In this document: positions 7,638-13,325 of the stretch, one piece after another | Position numbering within the stretch: position 1 is the stretch's first letter | How the letters are laid out: every line of letters begins with the position of its first letter | Source: Euperipatoides rowelli | Taxonomy: Eukaryota; Onychophora; Udeonychophora; Euonychophora; Peripatopsidae | Assembly: GCA_003024985.2 (NCBI GenBank) | Contig: PXIH01S0052640.1 | DNA length: 13,325 nt | Reading direction: 5' to 3' (one strand) | Notes under the pieces: generated by a model | The model's input: the letters and a program-made list of their open reading frames with translations, nothing else | The model's database searches: none | Told to the model about the DNA's origin: nothing | Position numbers and translations under genes: made by a program

Positions 7638-7727
7638 AAAGATAACTTGTTTCCAACAAAGCTGTTCACTTACATTTTGAATGTTTTTTTTTTCTAAACA
7701 AAAAATAAAATTAACATTTTTAATAAA
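7635..7727 (+). repeat. Internal direct repeat, copy A
   Basis: AAAAAAGATAACTTGTTTCC is followed by AACAAAG, a T run, CTAAACAAAAAATAAAA and TAATAAA. It matches 7960-8038 in the same order over about 85-90 bases. The start overlaps the right flank of the SINE candidate. Confidence 0.6.
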
Positions 7728-7914
7728 TCATTTTGCTAAACAAGTTGTATTGTAACAATGTACTTTTTAAAAGGATTTTTTTCTAGAAAATTTATTTACT
7801 TTTTTTGTATTTTTCTAGCAAGTTGGTGTAAATAACCTGATAGGGTGGCATAGTCCTACGATTTTTGTCGTAAAGCTGGAATCCAATTGAATTGAACTTG
7901 TAGTTATATGTATT

Positions 7915-7951
7915 CGAAAAAGATAACATTTGTTTATAATAAAAGGCTGTT
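7915..7951 (+). repeat. Internal direct repeat, partial copy C
   Basis: CGAAAAAGATAACATTTGTTT followed by AAAGGCTGTTT resembles the first 35 bases of copies A and B. It lies 44 bases upstream of copy B, so a partial tandem duplication is likely. Confidence 0.4.
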
Positions 7952-7959
7952 TTAGATCC

Positions 7960-8038
7960 AAAAAAGATAATTTGTTTCCAACAATGATGTTTATTTAAAT
8001 TTAGCATATTTTTTCTAAATAAAAAATCGCTTAATAAA
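7960..8038 (+). repeat. Internal direct repeat, copy B
   Basis: AAAAAAGATAATTTGTTTCC, then AACAATG, then a T run, CTAAATAAAAAAT and TTAATAAA. It is a clear match in order and spacing to copy A at 7635-7727, with scattered substitutions and short gaps. Confidence 0.6.
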
Positions 8039-8127
8039 AAAAACTGACATTGCTCTTAACCTGGGGGCCCCCTGCAAAAATGTTCCCAATTGGGTCCTTC
8101 AGCACCTAAGGCCGTCCTCTATACAGT

Positions 8128-8999
8128 ATATTTGATAGGCATTAGTTCAAATAAAAAGGAAGGACCATACAATTTGAAATGTTTTGCAAAAGAATCTAGT
8201 ACGGTAAATATAAAATACTTTACCATAATTCTGTAAAGCTGAATGCAGAATAAAATATAGATATTTGAAATGCTTTCTACATAGGTTAATATTGTAAAGT
8301 GCCACTTATGTATTTTGATACTGAAGTCTATGAAGTTAACAGAAGCCTATATGTGTAAAGAAACAAAATATGATAATTTTTTTTTCCTTCTGAAGAGCTC
8401 GATTGGTATTACGAGAATCACTTCAATATTTTGAACTTTTTTTTTTGTCAAAAATTGTTATATACGGTACTGTACTTATAATTGTATATACTATATGTAC
8501 TTTATGTATATACCGTATACAATATATAGACTATGTATATATATATATACACTATATGTCGGAGATTTTTACATAAAGTTCTCTAAGAATGATAAAGTAT
8601 TAGCCTTATATTTACCTACATACATACATAAAAATTCCTAAAGAAAGAAGAATGATATATACTGTATATAGCTCTTGTGTAAACATAAAAACAGGGAACT
8701 AAAATATACTTTATTCTTGGCCGTAGTGTGTTTTTTTTTTGTCTATATGCTGCAGCTTTACTTTTTGTGAAGAGAAAGCAAGATCTGACCCAATTGCTAC
8801 TAGCCTATGGATAGACCACAGGATGGCAGTTTTATGATTCAGAAACTTTACTAGCTCTATCTTCTCAGGAGGAAAGGCAACTTTTGATTGGTTATGTATG
8901 TCTCCTCACAGTTTCTAGCCTGGAGTTTACACTCAATTTAGACACTGGTACACACAATGTTTCACCAATTTATTCCTCCTAAGGGTAAAAAAAACTAAT
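8128..8999. other. Noncoding stretch with simple repeats and one higher-complexity block
   Basis: Contains TACGGTACTGTAC-like words near 8463, a (TA)7 run at 8536-8549 and CATA repeats near 8617-8630. From about 8750 to 8990 the sequence is of higher complexity. T9-GTCTATATGCTGCAG at about 8730-8754 looks like a splice acceptor, but the frames after it stop within 19-32 codons and no donor fits. It may be an old single-copy or transposon fragment. Confidence 0.45.
8816..8829 (+). promoter_or_regulatory. CTCF-like motif
   Basis: CCACAGGATGGCAG agrees with 12 of 14 positions of the CTCF core consensus CCACYAGRKGGCRS. Similar words also occur by chance and in animal repeats, so this is a weak call from the motif alone. 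Confidence 0.15.
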
Positions 9000-9120
9000 A
9001 TCCTAACCAGAGGCGGAGGAGCAATAATTTACCAGAGGGGTCAAGATAGTACTTGTCGTTGGGGGTCTCTCTCTCTCTTTTTTTTTGCAATTTGATTCTT
9101 TCATAAATTTTTTTTTTAAA

Positions 9121-9367
9121 GCTATATTTCTGTAAATCTGTAAATAATTTAGATTTAATTCATTAACTTATATGTACTTTAAGTAAGCTGTAGATTACTC
9201 TTTGTAATTTAAATCAACCGGTACCATAGTGCAGTTTATCTCTTTTTTCTTGGATAAAATTATTCTATTTTACAAATTATAAACGTACTGTCACTAAGGT
9301 GTCTATTTTCCATCTTGTTGATTTTTGTTATTTTATTATTGTTAGCAAATTTACGTTTATATTGTAA
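9121..9367 (+). repeat. Internal duplication of the hAT-type element, copy 1
   Basis: This 247-bp unit is repeated at 9404-9675. Long shared blocks include TTTAGATTTAATTCATTA, AAACGTACTGTCACTAAGG with TGTCTATTTTCCATCTTG, and GTTAGCAAATTTACGTTTAT with ATTGTA. By eye the aligned parts are about 85-90% identical. Confidence 0.85.
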
Positions 9368-9403
9368 ACTTGTTTCCTATTTTTCAAGAAAAAAAAATTA
9401 ACA

Positions 9404-9675
9404 GTTATAATTCTGTAAATGATCTGTAAAAAATTTAGATTTAATTCATTATAATGTACTTTAACTAAGCTGTAGTGTACTCTTTAATTTAAAACTCCCT
9501 AAAAAAAAAAAATTATTTAAATCAACCAGTACGGTAGTGCAGTTTATTCCTTTTTTTCTTGGATAAAAGTATTATATTTTACAAATTCTAAACGTACTGT
9601 CACTAAGGTGTCTATTTTCCATCTTGTAGATTTTGATTAATTTATTATTGTTAGCAAATTTACGTTTATATTGTA
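9404..9675 (+). repeat. Internal duplication of the hAT-type element, copy 2
   Basis: This is the second unit (272 bp). It is longer than copy 1 mainly because of an A-rich insertion (AACTCCCTAAAAAAAAAA and following bases, about 9491-9518). A local difference lies at CAACCGGTACCATAGTGCAG (copy 1) versus CAACCAGTACGGTAGTGCAG (copy 2). The 36-bp separator is AT-rich. Confidence 0.85.
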
Positions 9676-9839
9676 CAGTATATATTATTTACTCTATATT
9701 AATATAATATACAGTAGGTGTGTGTGTGATGAAGACAAGGGGGTCAAATAAAGCATTTTGATCCCTCTTGTTAAAATTAGAAGGGTCAGTTTACCCTCTT
9801 GACCCCCCCCCCCCCCCCTCCACCCTCCATGATCCTAAC

Positions 9840-10714
9840 TAAATTTTACTTATTTATATTAAAAAAAAACTTACTGACTTATAAAGAATTAGATTATTGA
9901 AATTATGTATCTACTGCAGGAATAAGCTGGAAAAAAAAATATAAATAATAAAACAAGTGATTCAAGATTATATCTGGAATTTTGACAAGGCTAGACAGAC
10001 CCGAATACTAATGTTTGGACTCTTCCTTGGCGCATTCAAGAGTAATAACACCTACCCGGACTTTTACACAATTTAGAATAAGATATGTCAATCAGCAACC
10101 GTAAGACAAAAATTATGAGATTATACGTAAAATATTTGAATAAAATATCAAAAGAAATGCCTGTAAATAAAATTACTTTTAAGGTGTATGGCTGTTTTTA
10201 GCTGAATATGACTCCAAAAGAAACAAAACATTTAAGCTTAAACAAATGAAAATTCATCATTTGCGTTTATTCATGGCCTGAACAGTATTACATGTTACCT
10301 CTGTCACCTGCTAGTTGGGTTTGTCTACATTCTCATGTTTCATACAAACATTTTTTTTGGAATGAACATTAAATGGCTGACACTTAAATGTGGAGCGCAC
10401 TATCTAGGATGACCCCCCCCTATGAATTTCTCACATTATGATGAACAAAAAAAATTGATAGAACAAATTCATTGTTTATAAATTTCTTATAATAAAAATA
10501 AAAAAAATCTAATAGAACAGTTTCATTGTTTAAAATTTTTTTGAATGATGCTTAGCTTAAAAAAAAGTTTTATATTTTCCTGGACAAGAACAACAAAAAA
10601 ATTCACTTATGGTTTCCCATAAAAAAAAATGGATTTAACCCTTGAATTACTTTTTCTGTTTTTCTTAAAAAAATTATGCTTCTGAAAAAATATTGAGAAA
10701 AAGAAAAAACTTAC
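9840..10714. other. AT-rich noncoding stretch, possibly first intron of the minus-strand gene
   Basis: No coding exon could be joined in phase to the donor at 10713-10714. A patch of higher complexity lies at about 9960-10110; the minus strand is open there on both sides of one TAG for about 60 codons (VKVRVGVITLECAKEESKH on one side), but no acceptor and phase fit. Homopolymer A, T and C runs are frequent, for example C8 near 10412-10419. Confidence 0.4.
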
Positions 10715-11132
10715 AAAAAAACTTGCGTATCCGTCGAAGACGTCTTTTGGTAGATGAGTGCTTCATTGCAGTAGAGGACAGCAAAAATAAGAACAAAGAA
10801 GTAATAAACTGGATACAGTTCATTATTGAAAACTAAATTAAAAGTTCGTTGAGAAATGGTAATTTGCGCAATGAAGACCTGATTAAAGTCGTTAGGAAGA
10901 ACAACGGAAGTAGTGGTTAATGCCGTTTTTCCAACGATGTCTACGGCGAAGCAGCTTTGCATGTCACATTTTTTGGTCTCATGGTTTTTTTGCTTCTGCA
11001 GCCGAAGTGGATTTGGGGTTCTCTGGTACATGTACGGTGTCGCCTAATTCAGCTTGCGGTCTATCGATCTCCTATAAGAAATATTGTGGCTACAACAGCC
11101 ACGCAAAGTCTTCCTATATTTGGCTCGTTCAT
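10715..11132 (-). CDS. Candidate first exon of an unrecognised membrane or secreted protein, frame-broken
   Basis: The area is distinctly richer in G and C, and in codon-like sequence, than its flanks. On the minus strand an ATG at 11132-11130 opens MNEPNIGR followed by LCVAVVATIFLIG, a signal-peptide-like or signal-anchor segment. The frame stops at 11063-11061, but the next frame continues (DRPQAELGDTVHVPENPK, down to 10982). After an A7 run (10985-10991) the third frame continues to 10715, with a hydrophobic segment LYPVYYFFVLIFAVLYC near its end. Two single-base insertions would explain both shifts, so this is either a decaying gene or homopolymer errors in the assembly. The exon ends at a consensus donor, GTAAGT, on the minus strand (+ 10709-10714). 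I recognise no family. The alternative start at 11031 would avoid the shifts but gives a less convincing N-terminus. Confidence 0.4.
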
Positions 11133-11468
11133 GTTTTCACTGAGACGGCCGAGATAACGGGAACAACTTTGGTACGCTTCTATATATTTTTAAAATAGAA
11201 TTTCATCAGACGCAAATCAGGAACAAACTTGTGAAAATAATAGCGAAGCGAGGTCAGCTCTAGAATATTTTTAGACATCAGGTTTTATACTTTTTGTGTA
11301 TAAATAAATATACAGAGTTCAACCGCTTTAAATGAATTTATTTGTCCAGATTCTACTACTCCAATGAAAATGAAACAAAGACACGCTTTCCTATAGATTT
11401 CTCCTTAATACACAGTATGGGTAAGAAAGTCCAGCGTTAAACTGTCACTTCCGGTTTTAGACGAAGAT
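11133..11468. promoter_or_regulatory. Putative bidirectional promoter between two divergent first exons
   Basis: About 340 bp separate the minus-strand ATG (11132) from the plus-strand ATG (11469). The outer edges are relatively CG-containing (ACGGCCGAGATAACGGG at about 11143; AGCGAAGCGAGG at about 11242; CACTTCCGG at 11446). There is no obvious positioned TATA box. The divergent arrangement and the ETS site fit a shared housekeeping-type promoter. This is inference, because neither transcript start is known. Confidence 0.4.
11446..11454 (-). promoter_or_regulatory. ETS/GABP-type core promoter motif (CCGGAAGTG on the minus strand)
   Basis: CACTTCCGG is the reverse complement of CCGGAAGTG, the canonical ETS-family site found at many housekeeping transcription starts in animals. 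It lies 15 bases upstream of the plus-strand ATG at 11469, which would place transcription start very near it. Confidence 0.5.
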
Positions 11469-11535
11469 ATGTCCCCACAGAGTGAACTTATAAGCAAGAA
11501 AAAGAAGCAGCATCTTGAAGCACAGACGAAAACAG
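11469..11535 (+). CDS. Candidate first coding exon of an unrecognised plus-strand gene
   Basis: ATG (11469) opens a frame reading MSPQSELISKKKKQHLEAQT and then KT, giving 22 codons plus one base, and ends at CAG|GTAATA (donor GT at 11536-11537, phase 1). The peptide is hydrophilic and Lys-rich, with a KKKK run and no hydrophobic segment, which would suit an N-terminal tail of a cytosolic or nuclear protein. An ETS promoter motif lies 15 bases upstream, and a divergent exon lies about 340 bp upstream on the other strand. The composition is much less AT-biased than the following intron, which turns at once into (AT)n. I do not recognise the protein. A phase-compatible next exon may begin at 12432. 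The alternative is a chance open frame beside an ETS word. Confidence 0.5.
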
Positions 11536-11551
11536 GTAATAACGAAAACAC

Positions 11552-11652
11552 GGTTAAACAAAATATATATATATATATATATTTTCACTAGAAAAGTTTC
11601 AAAGGACAGGGTTAAACAAAAAAATATCTAGAAAAAGGCTTCAAGGGATAAT
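11552..11652 (+). repeat. Tandem duplication (two units of 43-58 bp)
   Basis: Unit 1 (11552-11609) starts GGTTAAACAAAATAT and continues CTAGAAAAGTTTCAAAGGACA. Unit 2 (11610-11652) starts GGTTAAACAAAAAAATAT and continues CTAGAAAAAGGCTTCAAGGGATA. The length difference is almost entirely the (AT)10 run in unit 1. Confidence 0.65.
11563..11582 (+). repeat. (AT)10 microsatellite
   Basis: Ten uninterrupted AT units within unit 1 of the tandem duplication. It is likely to be length-variable. Confidence 0.85.
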
Positions 11653-11872
11653 TAAAAATATTTAAAAATAATATTTTACATTTTTTACATACAATTAAAT
11701 ATAAAGAATTTAAAGTGTGGTTTTTGACATTCGATTTTACATGAGTCATTACCTTAGATAACTGGTCTCTTCATTTCCAATAACTGAAATGTTTGACAGC
11801 AAAGACTTGTCTGGAAGCCATCAACCTTTCAAGGAGATTTTAGGGAAAAATAAATGTAGTTTATTAAATTCA

Positions 11873-11917
11873 TTTGAGAGTTGAATTTTTCTCCTTAAGA
11901 AAAATTTAACTCTCAAA
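11873..11917. repeat. 20-bp stem hairpin in the putative intron
   Basis: The left arm TTTGAGAGTTGAATTTTTCT (11873-11892) and the right arm AGAAAAATTTAACTCTCAAA (11898-11917) pair over all 20 positions if one G-T wobble is allowed. The loop is only 5 bases (CCTTA). No flanking duplication was seen, so its origin (MITE core, small-RNA precursor or chance) is open. Confidence 0.75.
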
Positions 11918-12431
11918 AAGTTAATGGCTTGTTGACGGTATGATGGAAATATTGTAGTACTTATTTAAAAAAAAGGAATTCTAAATAGATTTAATTAAAA
12001 ATCAAAAAGACTAAAGAGATCAATAATATTACAGAAATAATTTGATAAAAAAAAAATTCATTTTCAAAGGGTTGTAAAGCAATAGGATAGAAATTACTAC
12101 ATTTTGGCCCTCAATTTAAATCAAAGTATTTTAGCCTTACATATTGACCAAATATTTCAACAGAGTTTTATAAACAATTTTTCCCTTCTAGTATCAAATA
12201 CAATATTTTGGAATATTATTTTGATGTACAGTACATGACCCATTGTTGGGAATAGATCTATACAGTACAATATTTTTAGTTTGTATTTATGAAATGAAAT
12301 ATTAATAATTGTATCAAGTTCTAACAGATAAAACCTGTAGGGAAAGTAAGCCTAGATTTGAATAGGTCAATATATTATTTATTATTAACTCATCTTGAAA
12401 CGAATATAGATTAACCCTTTTATGGTCACAG

Positions 12432-12520
12432 AATTATGTAAGGAACATGATCTCTTTGCAAAACCTTTTGTTGCCAATATAATACTGATATATTTTAGGC
12501 AAATTATTGGACAAAAATAG
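12432..12520 (+). CDS. Possible second exon of the plus-strand gene
   Basis: After TTAACCCTTTTATGGTCACAG (acceptor AG at 12430-12431) the sequence stays open for 28 complete codons to TAG at 12518-12520. Joined to the phase 1 first exon, the reading would continue ELCKEHDLFAKPFVANIIL. The phase agrees, which has a one-in-three chance of occurring at random. The polypyrimidine tract is weak and no clear donor precedes the stop, so the exon would be terminal and the protein only about 51 residues long. No polyadenylation evidence was found nearby. This is a low-confidence proposal that rests on phase agreement and protein-like composition. Confidence 0.25.
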
Positions 12521-12801
12521 TATGAATTTCTTAAGATAAAATTGACATTCTTCTGTCTGTCCGTATGATAATTTTGAGTGTGTGTACGAGTGTGTGCCTC
12601 TTTCTCTTTTTTAAACATGATTTTATCTACCGGGTTACCTTCAAGAAGAAAATATAATATACATAAAGTGCTATTCTTAATTTTTGTGATCTAGTACAGT
12701 CATTTAAATACCGAAAAATACTAATACAGCCGGATCTACTATAGTAAATGTTTTGCACTAGAACCAGAGATGGTCTTGGTAGTTTTATGGTCATAGAGAT
12801 T
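12521..12801. other. Noncoding spacer with a GT-rich run
   Basis: Contains TGAGTGTGTGTACGAGTGTG and adjoining bases at about 12573-12597, followed by a pyrimidine tract. Small minus-strand ORFs read through the GT repeat and are not supported. Confidence 0.5.
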
Positions 12802-12841
12802 CTACCCATAATTCATTCTGTGGAGAATGAATTATGGGTAG
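12802..12841. repeat. Perfect 17-bp inverted repeat at the LINE 5' junction
   Basis: CTACCCATAATTCATTC (12802-12818), a 6-base loop TGTGGA, then the exact reverse complement GAATGAATTATGGGTAG (12825-12841). The right arm abuts, and may belong to, the truncated LINE: read in another frame it gives ELWVVDTF just before RLICPTLEY, close to the usual order in reverse transcriptases. The left arm could then be a fold-back copy made during insertion. Confidence 0.85.
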
Positions 12842-13227
12842 TTGACACATTTACGACTCATTTGCCCCACTCTTGAGTATTGCTGTCCCGTTTGGCATTC
12901 TGCCCTAACCAAAGCTCAAATTAAAACTATTGAGCAGGTTCAATACCAGGTAGTCAGGGTTATATTAGGGAAAGCCTATAGTGGTTATGCCAATGGTCTG
13001 GTTGTATTAGGGATTAAATCCCTTGAGGATAGAAGAACTGACTTACACTTTAAATTTGCAGATCAGTTTTTTAGTTCCTTCCCTGAGTATTTGCTCAAAC
13101 AATTTTTCAGAACACGGGTATTCGAACTAGATGTTCTAATACGTTCTCCAAGCCCAGTATCAGAACAGTCCGTGCTAACAGTTCACCAATAATTTCCTAC
13201 ATTAACGCTTGTAACTCCAACATTTAA
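12842..13227 (+). pseudogene. LINE reverse transcriptase C-terminal fragment, frameshifted
   Basis: The frame from 12842 reads RLICPTLEYCCPVWHSALTK, then IEQVQYQVVRVILGKAY, then LGIKSLEDRRTDLHFKFA. These are the conserved blocks that follow the catalytic domain in CR1/Jockey-type LINE reverse transcriptases (IRP.LEY..PVW, IE..Q..A.R.I.G, L...L..RR..L...F). The catalytic YxDD region itself is absent because of truncation. The nominal frame stops at 13190-13192, but the family's usual ending, here RTVRANSSPIISYINACN, is found in another frame and stops at TAA 13225-13227, so a frameshift lies at about 13110-13150. A second shift probably lies at about 12855, because VDTF precedes RLIC out of frame. 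It has no start codon and is dead as a gene. Confidence 0.85.
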
Positions 13228-13269
13228 TTGTATTTTTATTTTGTTAATTTATGTAATTTTGTATGTAAT

Positions 13270-13299
13270 GTGCTTCATATCCCTTGGGGCTAGAAGCAC
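13270..13299 (+). other. LINE 3'UTR stem-loop
   Basis: GTGCTTC (13270-13276) pairs exactly with GAAGCAC (13293-13299), with CCC/GGG able to extend pairing inside the loop. Terminal stem-loops of this type serve in several LINE clades as the signal the reverse transcriptase recognises; that role here is inferred from position. Confidence 0.55.
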
Positions 13300-13325
13300 A
13301 ATGTAAGTTCAAATTTTTTTTTGGT

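Larger units (their letters stand above)
7395..8127. mobile_element. hAT-like non-autonomous element (717 bp) with nested insertion
   Basis: The element proper is 7403-8119. The left end CAGGGCCGGAATTAAG and the reverse complement of the right end GAGGACGGCCTTAGG align at about 10 of 15 positions with one gap. Both ends carry CCAATTGGG shortly inside (7419-7427 and about 8087-8096), and both have GGGCCCC-like runs nearby. Flanking 8-mers CTTACAGT (7395-7402) and TATACAGT (8120-8127) match at 6 of 8. CAGGGCCGG ends and 8-bp duplications are hAT traits. The interior holds a tRNA-like SINE candidate and three copies of an AAAAAAGATAA repeat. A 71-codon minus-strand ORF (7792-8007) ends with PPYQVIYTNLLEKYKKSK and could be a transposon relic, but I cannot place it. 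Confidence 0.5.
9000..9839. mobile_element. hAT-type non-autonomous transposon (824 bp) with exact 8-bp target duplication
   Basis: The element proper is 9008-9831. ATCCTAAC stands directly outside both ends (9000-9007 and 9832-9839), a perfect 8-bp target-site duplication as made by hAT transposases. The left end begins CAGAGGCGGAGGAG and the reverse complement of the right end begins CATGGAGGGTGGAG, matching at 9 of 14 positions. Both continue to a shared GGGGTCAAGA (9037-9046 and, inverted, 9799-9808). The right end includes C14 (9805-9818). There is no transposase ORF. The interior is dominated by an imperfect duplication of about 250 bp. A GGGGGTCAAA ... TTTGATCCCT hairpin lies at about 9737-9765. 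Confidence 0.85.
11536..12431 (+). other. Putative first intron of the plus-strand gene
   Basis: AT-rich sequence between the donor at 11536 and a possible acceptor CACAG at 12427-12431. It holds a short tandem duplication with an (AT)10 microsatellite and one strong hairpin (listed separately). No other coding signal was found. Confidence 0.4.
12842..13325 (+). mobile_element. 5'-truncated non-LTR retrotransposon (LINE), 3' end
   Basis: This holds the C-terminal coding end of a LINE pol protein plus its 3' untranslated region. It starts abruptly after the inverted repeat at 12802-12841, typical of 5' truncation during target-primed reverse transcription. The 3'UTR begins after the stop at 13225-13227. 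It is AT-rich, contains a 7-bp stem hairpin (13270-13299) and runs into a T-rich end at the window edge, so the 3' terminus and target duplication cannot be seen. The clade is probably within the CR1/Jockey group by the C-terminal pattern, but this was not resolved. Confidence 0.85.

Noticed and set aside
7484-7669. Minus-strand 61-codon ORF with GNKATKLVAGLYPRRANLG
   Set aside because: The peptide comes from the tRNA-like SINE candidate; a protein-coding reading is less likely than an RNA-derived origin.
8755-8811. Ankyrin-repeat-like peptide ending LLLAYG
   Set aside because: Only about 19 codons before a stop; the similarity is too short to mean anything.
10920-11198. Plus-strand ORFs of 92 and 66 codons
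   Set aside because: They are antisense shadows of the minus-strand exon, which has a better N-terminus, a hydrophobic segment pattern and a consensus donor.
12385-12809. Minus-strand ORFs of 77 and 60 codons
   Set aside because: One reads the GT repeat as His-Thr-Arg runs; neither has splice or family support.
1-13325. CRISPR array, bacterial operon, phage or prokaryotic defence system
   Set aside because: There are no regularly spaced repeats with unique spacers and no long adjacent ORFs; all signals are those of an animal genome.

Overview
The window reads as AT-rich (very roughly 70-75% A+T by eye) intergenic and intronic DNA from an animal, most likely an aquatic invertebrate. Evidence for a eukaryote: no long uninterrupted ORFs, consensus splice sites, an ETS-type core promoter motif, microsatellites, hAT-like miniature transposons with target-site duplications, a tRNA-related SINE candidate and a 5'-truncated LINE. 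A helix-turn-helix-like transposase remnant of a type I associate with arthropods, together with very frequent TACAGTA/TACCGGTA words, weakly favours an arthropod such as a crustacean. The species cannot be named from sequence alone. No gene was recognised by name.

Layout, left to right. Bases 1-1696 are low-complexity noncoding DNA with one diverged dispersed-repeat pair. Bases 1697-2436 hold a 730-bp non-autonomous DNA transposon (terminal inverted repeats CAGGGCT.GAAAA, 5-bp CAACC flanks) that contains a long hairpin. Bases 2822-3140 are a TATAC/GTATA-rich cryptic satellite full of small dyads. Bases 3141-4460 are mostly featureless; a consensus splice acceptor then opens a possible last coding exon (4467-4548), followed by a polyadenylation signal at 4678. 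Bases 5158-8127 are transposon-rich: a 157-bp hAT-like MITE, a decayed transposase-like ORF, a small palindromic element, and a 717-bp hAT-like element carrying a nested tRNA-like SINE candidate and internal repeats. Bases 9000-9839 are the best-defined mobile element, an 824-bp hAT-type element with an exact 8-bp target duplication (ATCCTAAC) and an internal ~250-bp duplication.

The only clearly gene-like area is 10715-11535. A minus-strand signal-peptide-like and membrane-protein-like exon (10715-11132, with two frame breaks) faces a plus-strand first exon (11469-11535, ATG to a CAG|GTAATA donor). They are separated by about 340 bp containing CACTTCCGG, which looks like a bidirectional promoter. 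A phase-compatible second exon for the plus gene may lie at 12432-12520. The window ends in the 3' part of a non-LTR retrotransposon reverse transcriptase (12842-13325, frame-broken), with a perfect 17-bp inverted repeat exactly at its 5' truncation point.

No operon, CRISPR array, rRNA gene or intact tRNA gene is present, and I see no convincing new biological system. The most interesting material is the set of transposons defined by their ends and flanks, their hairpins, and the divergent gene pair.
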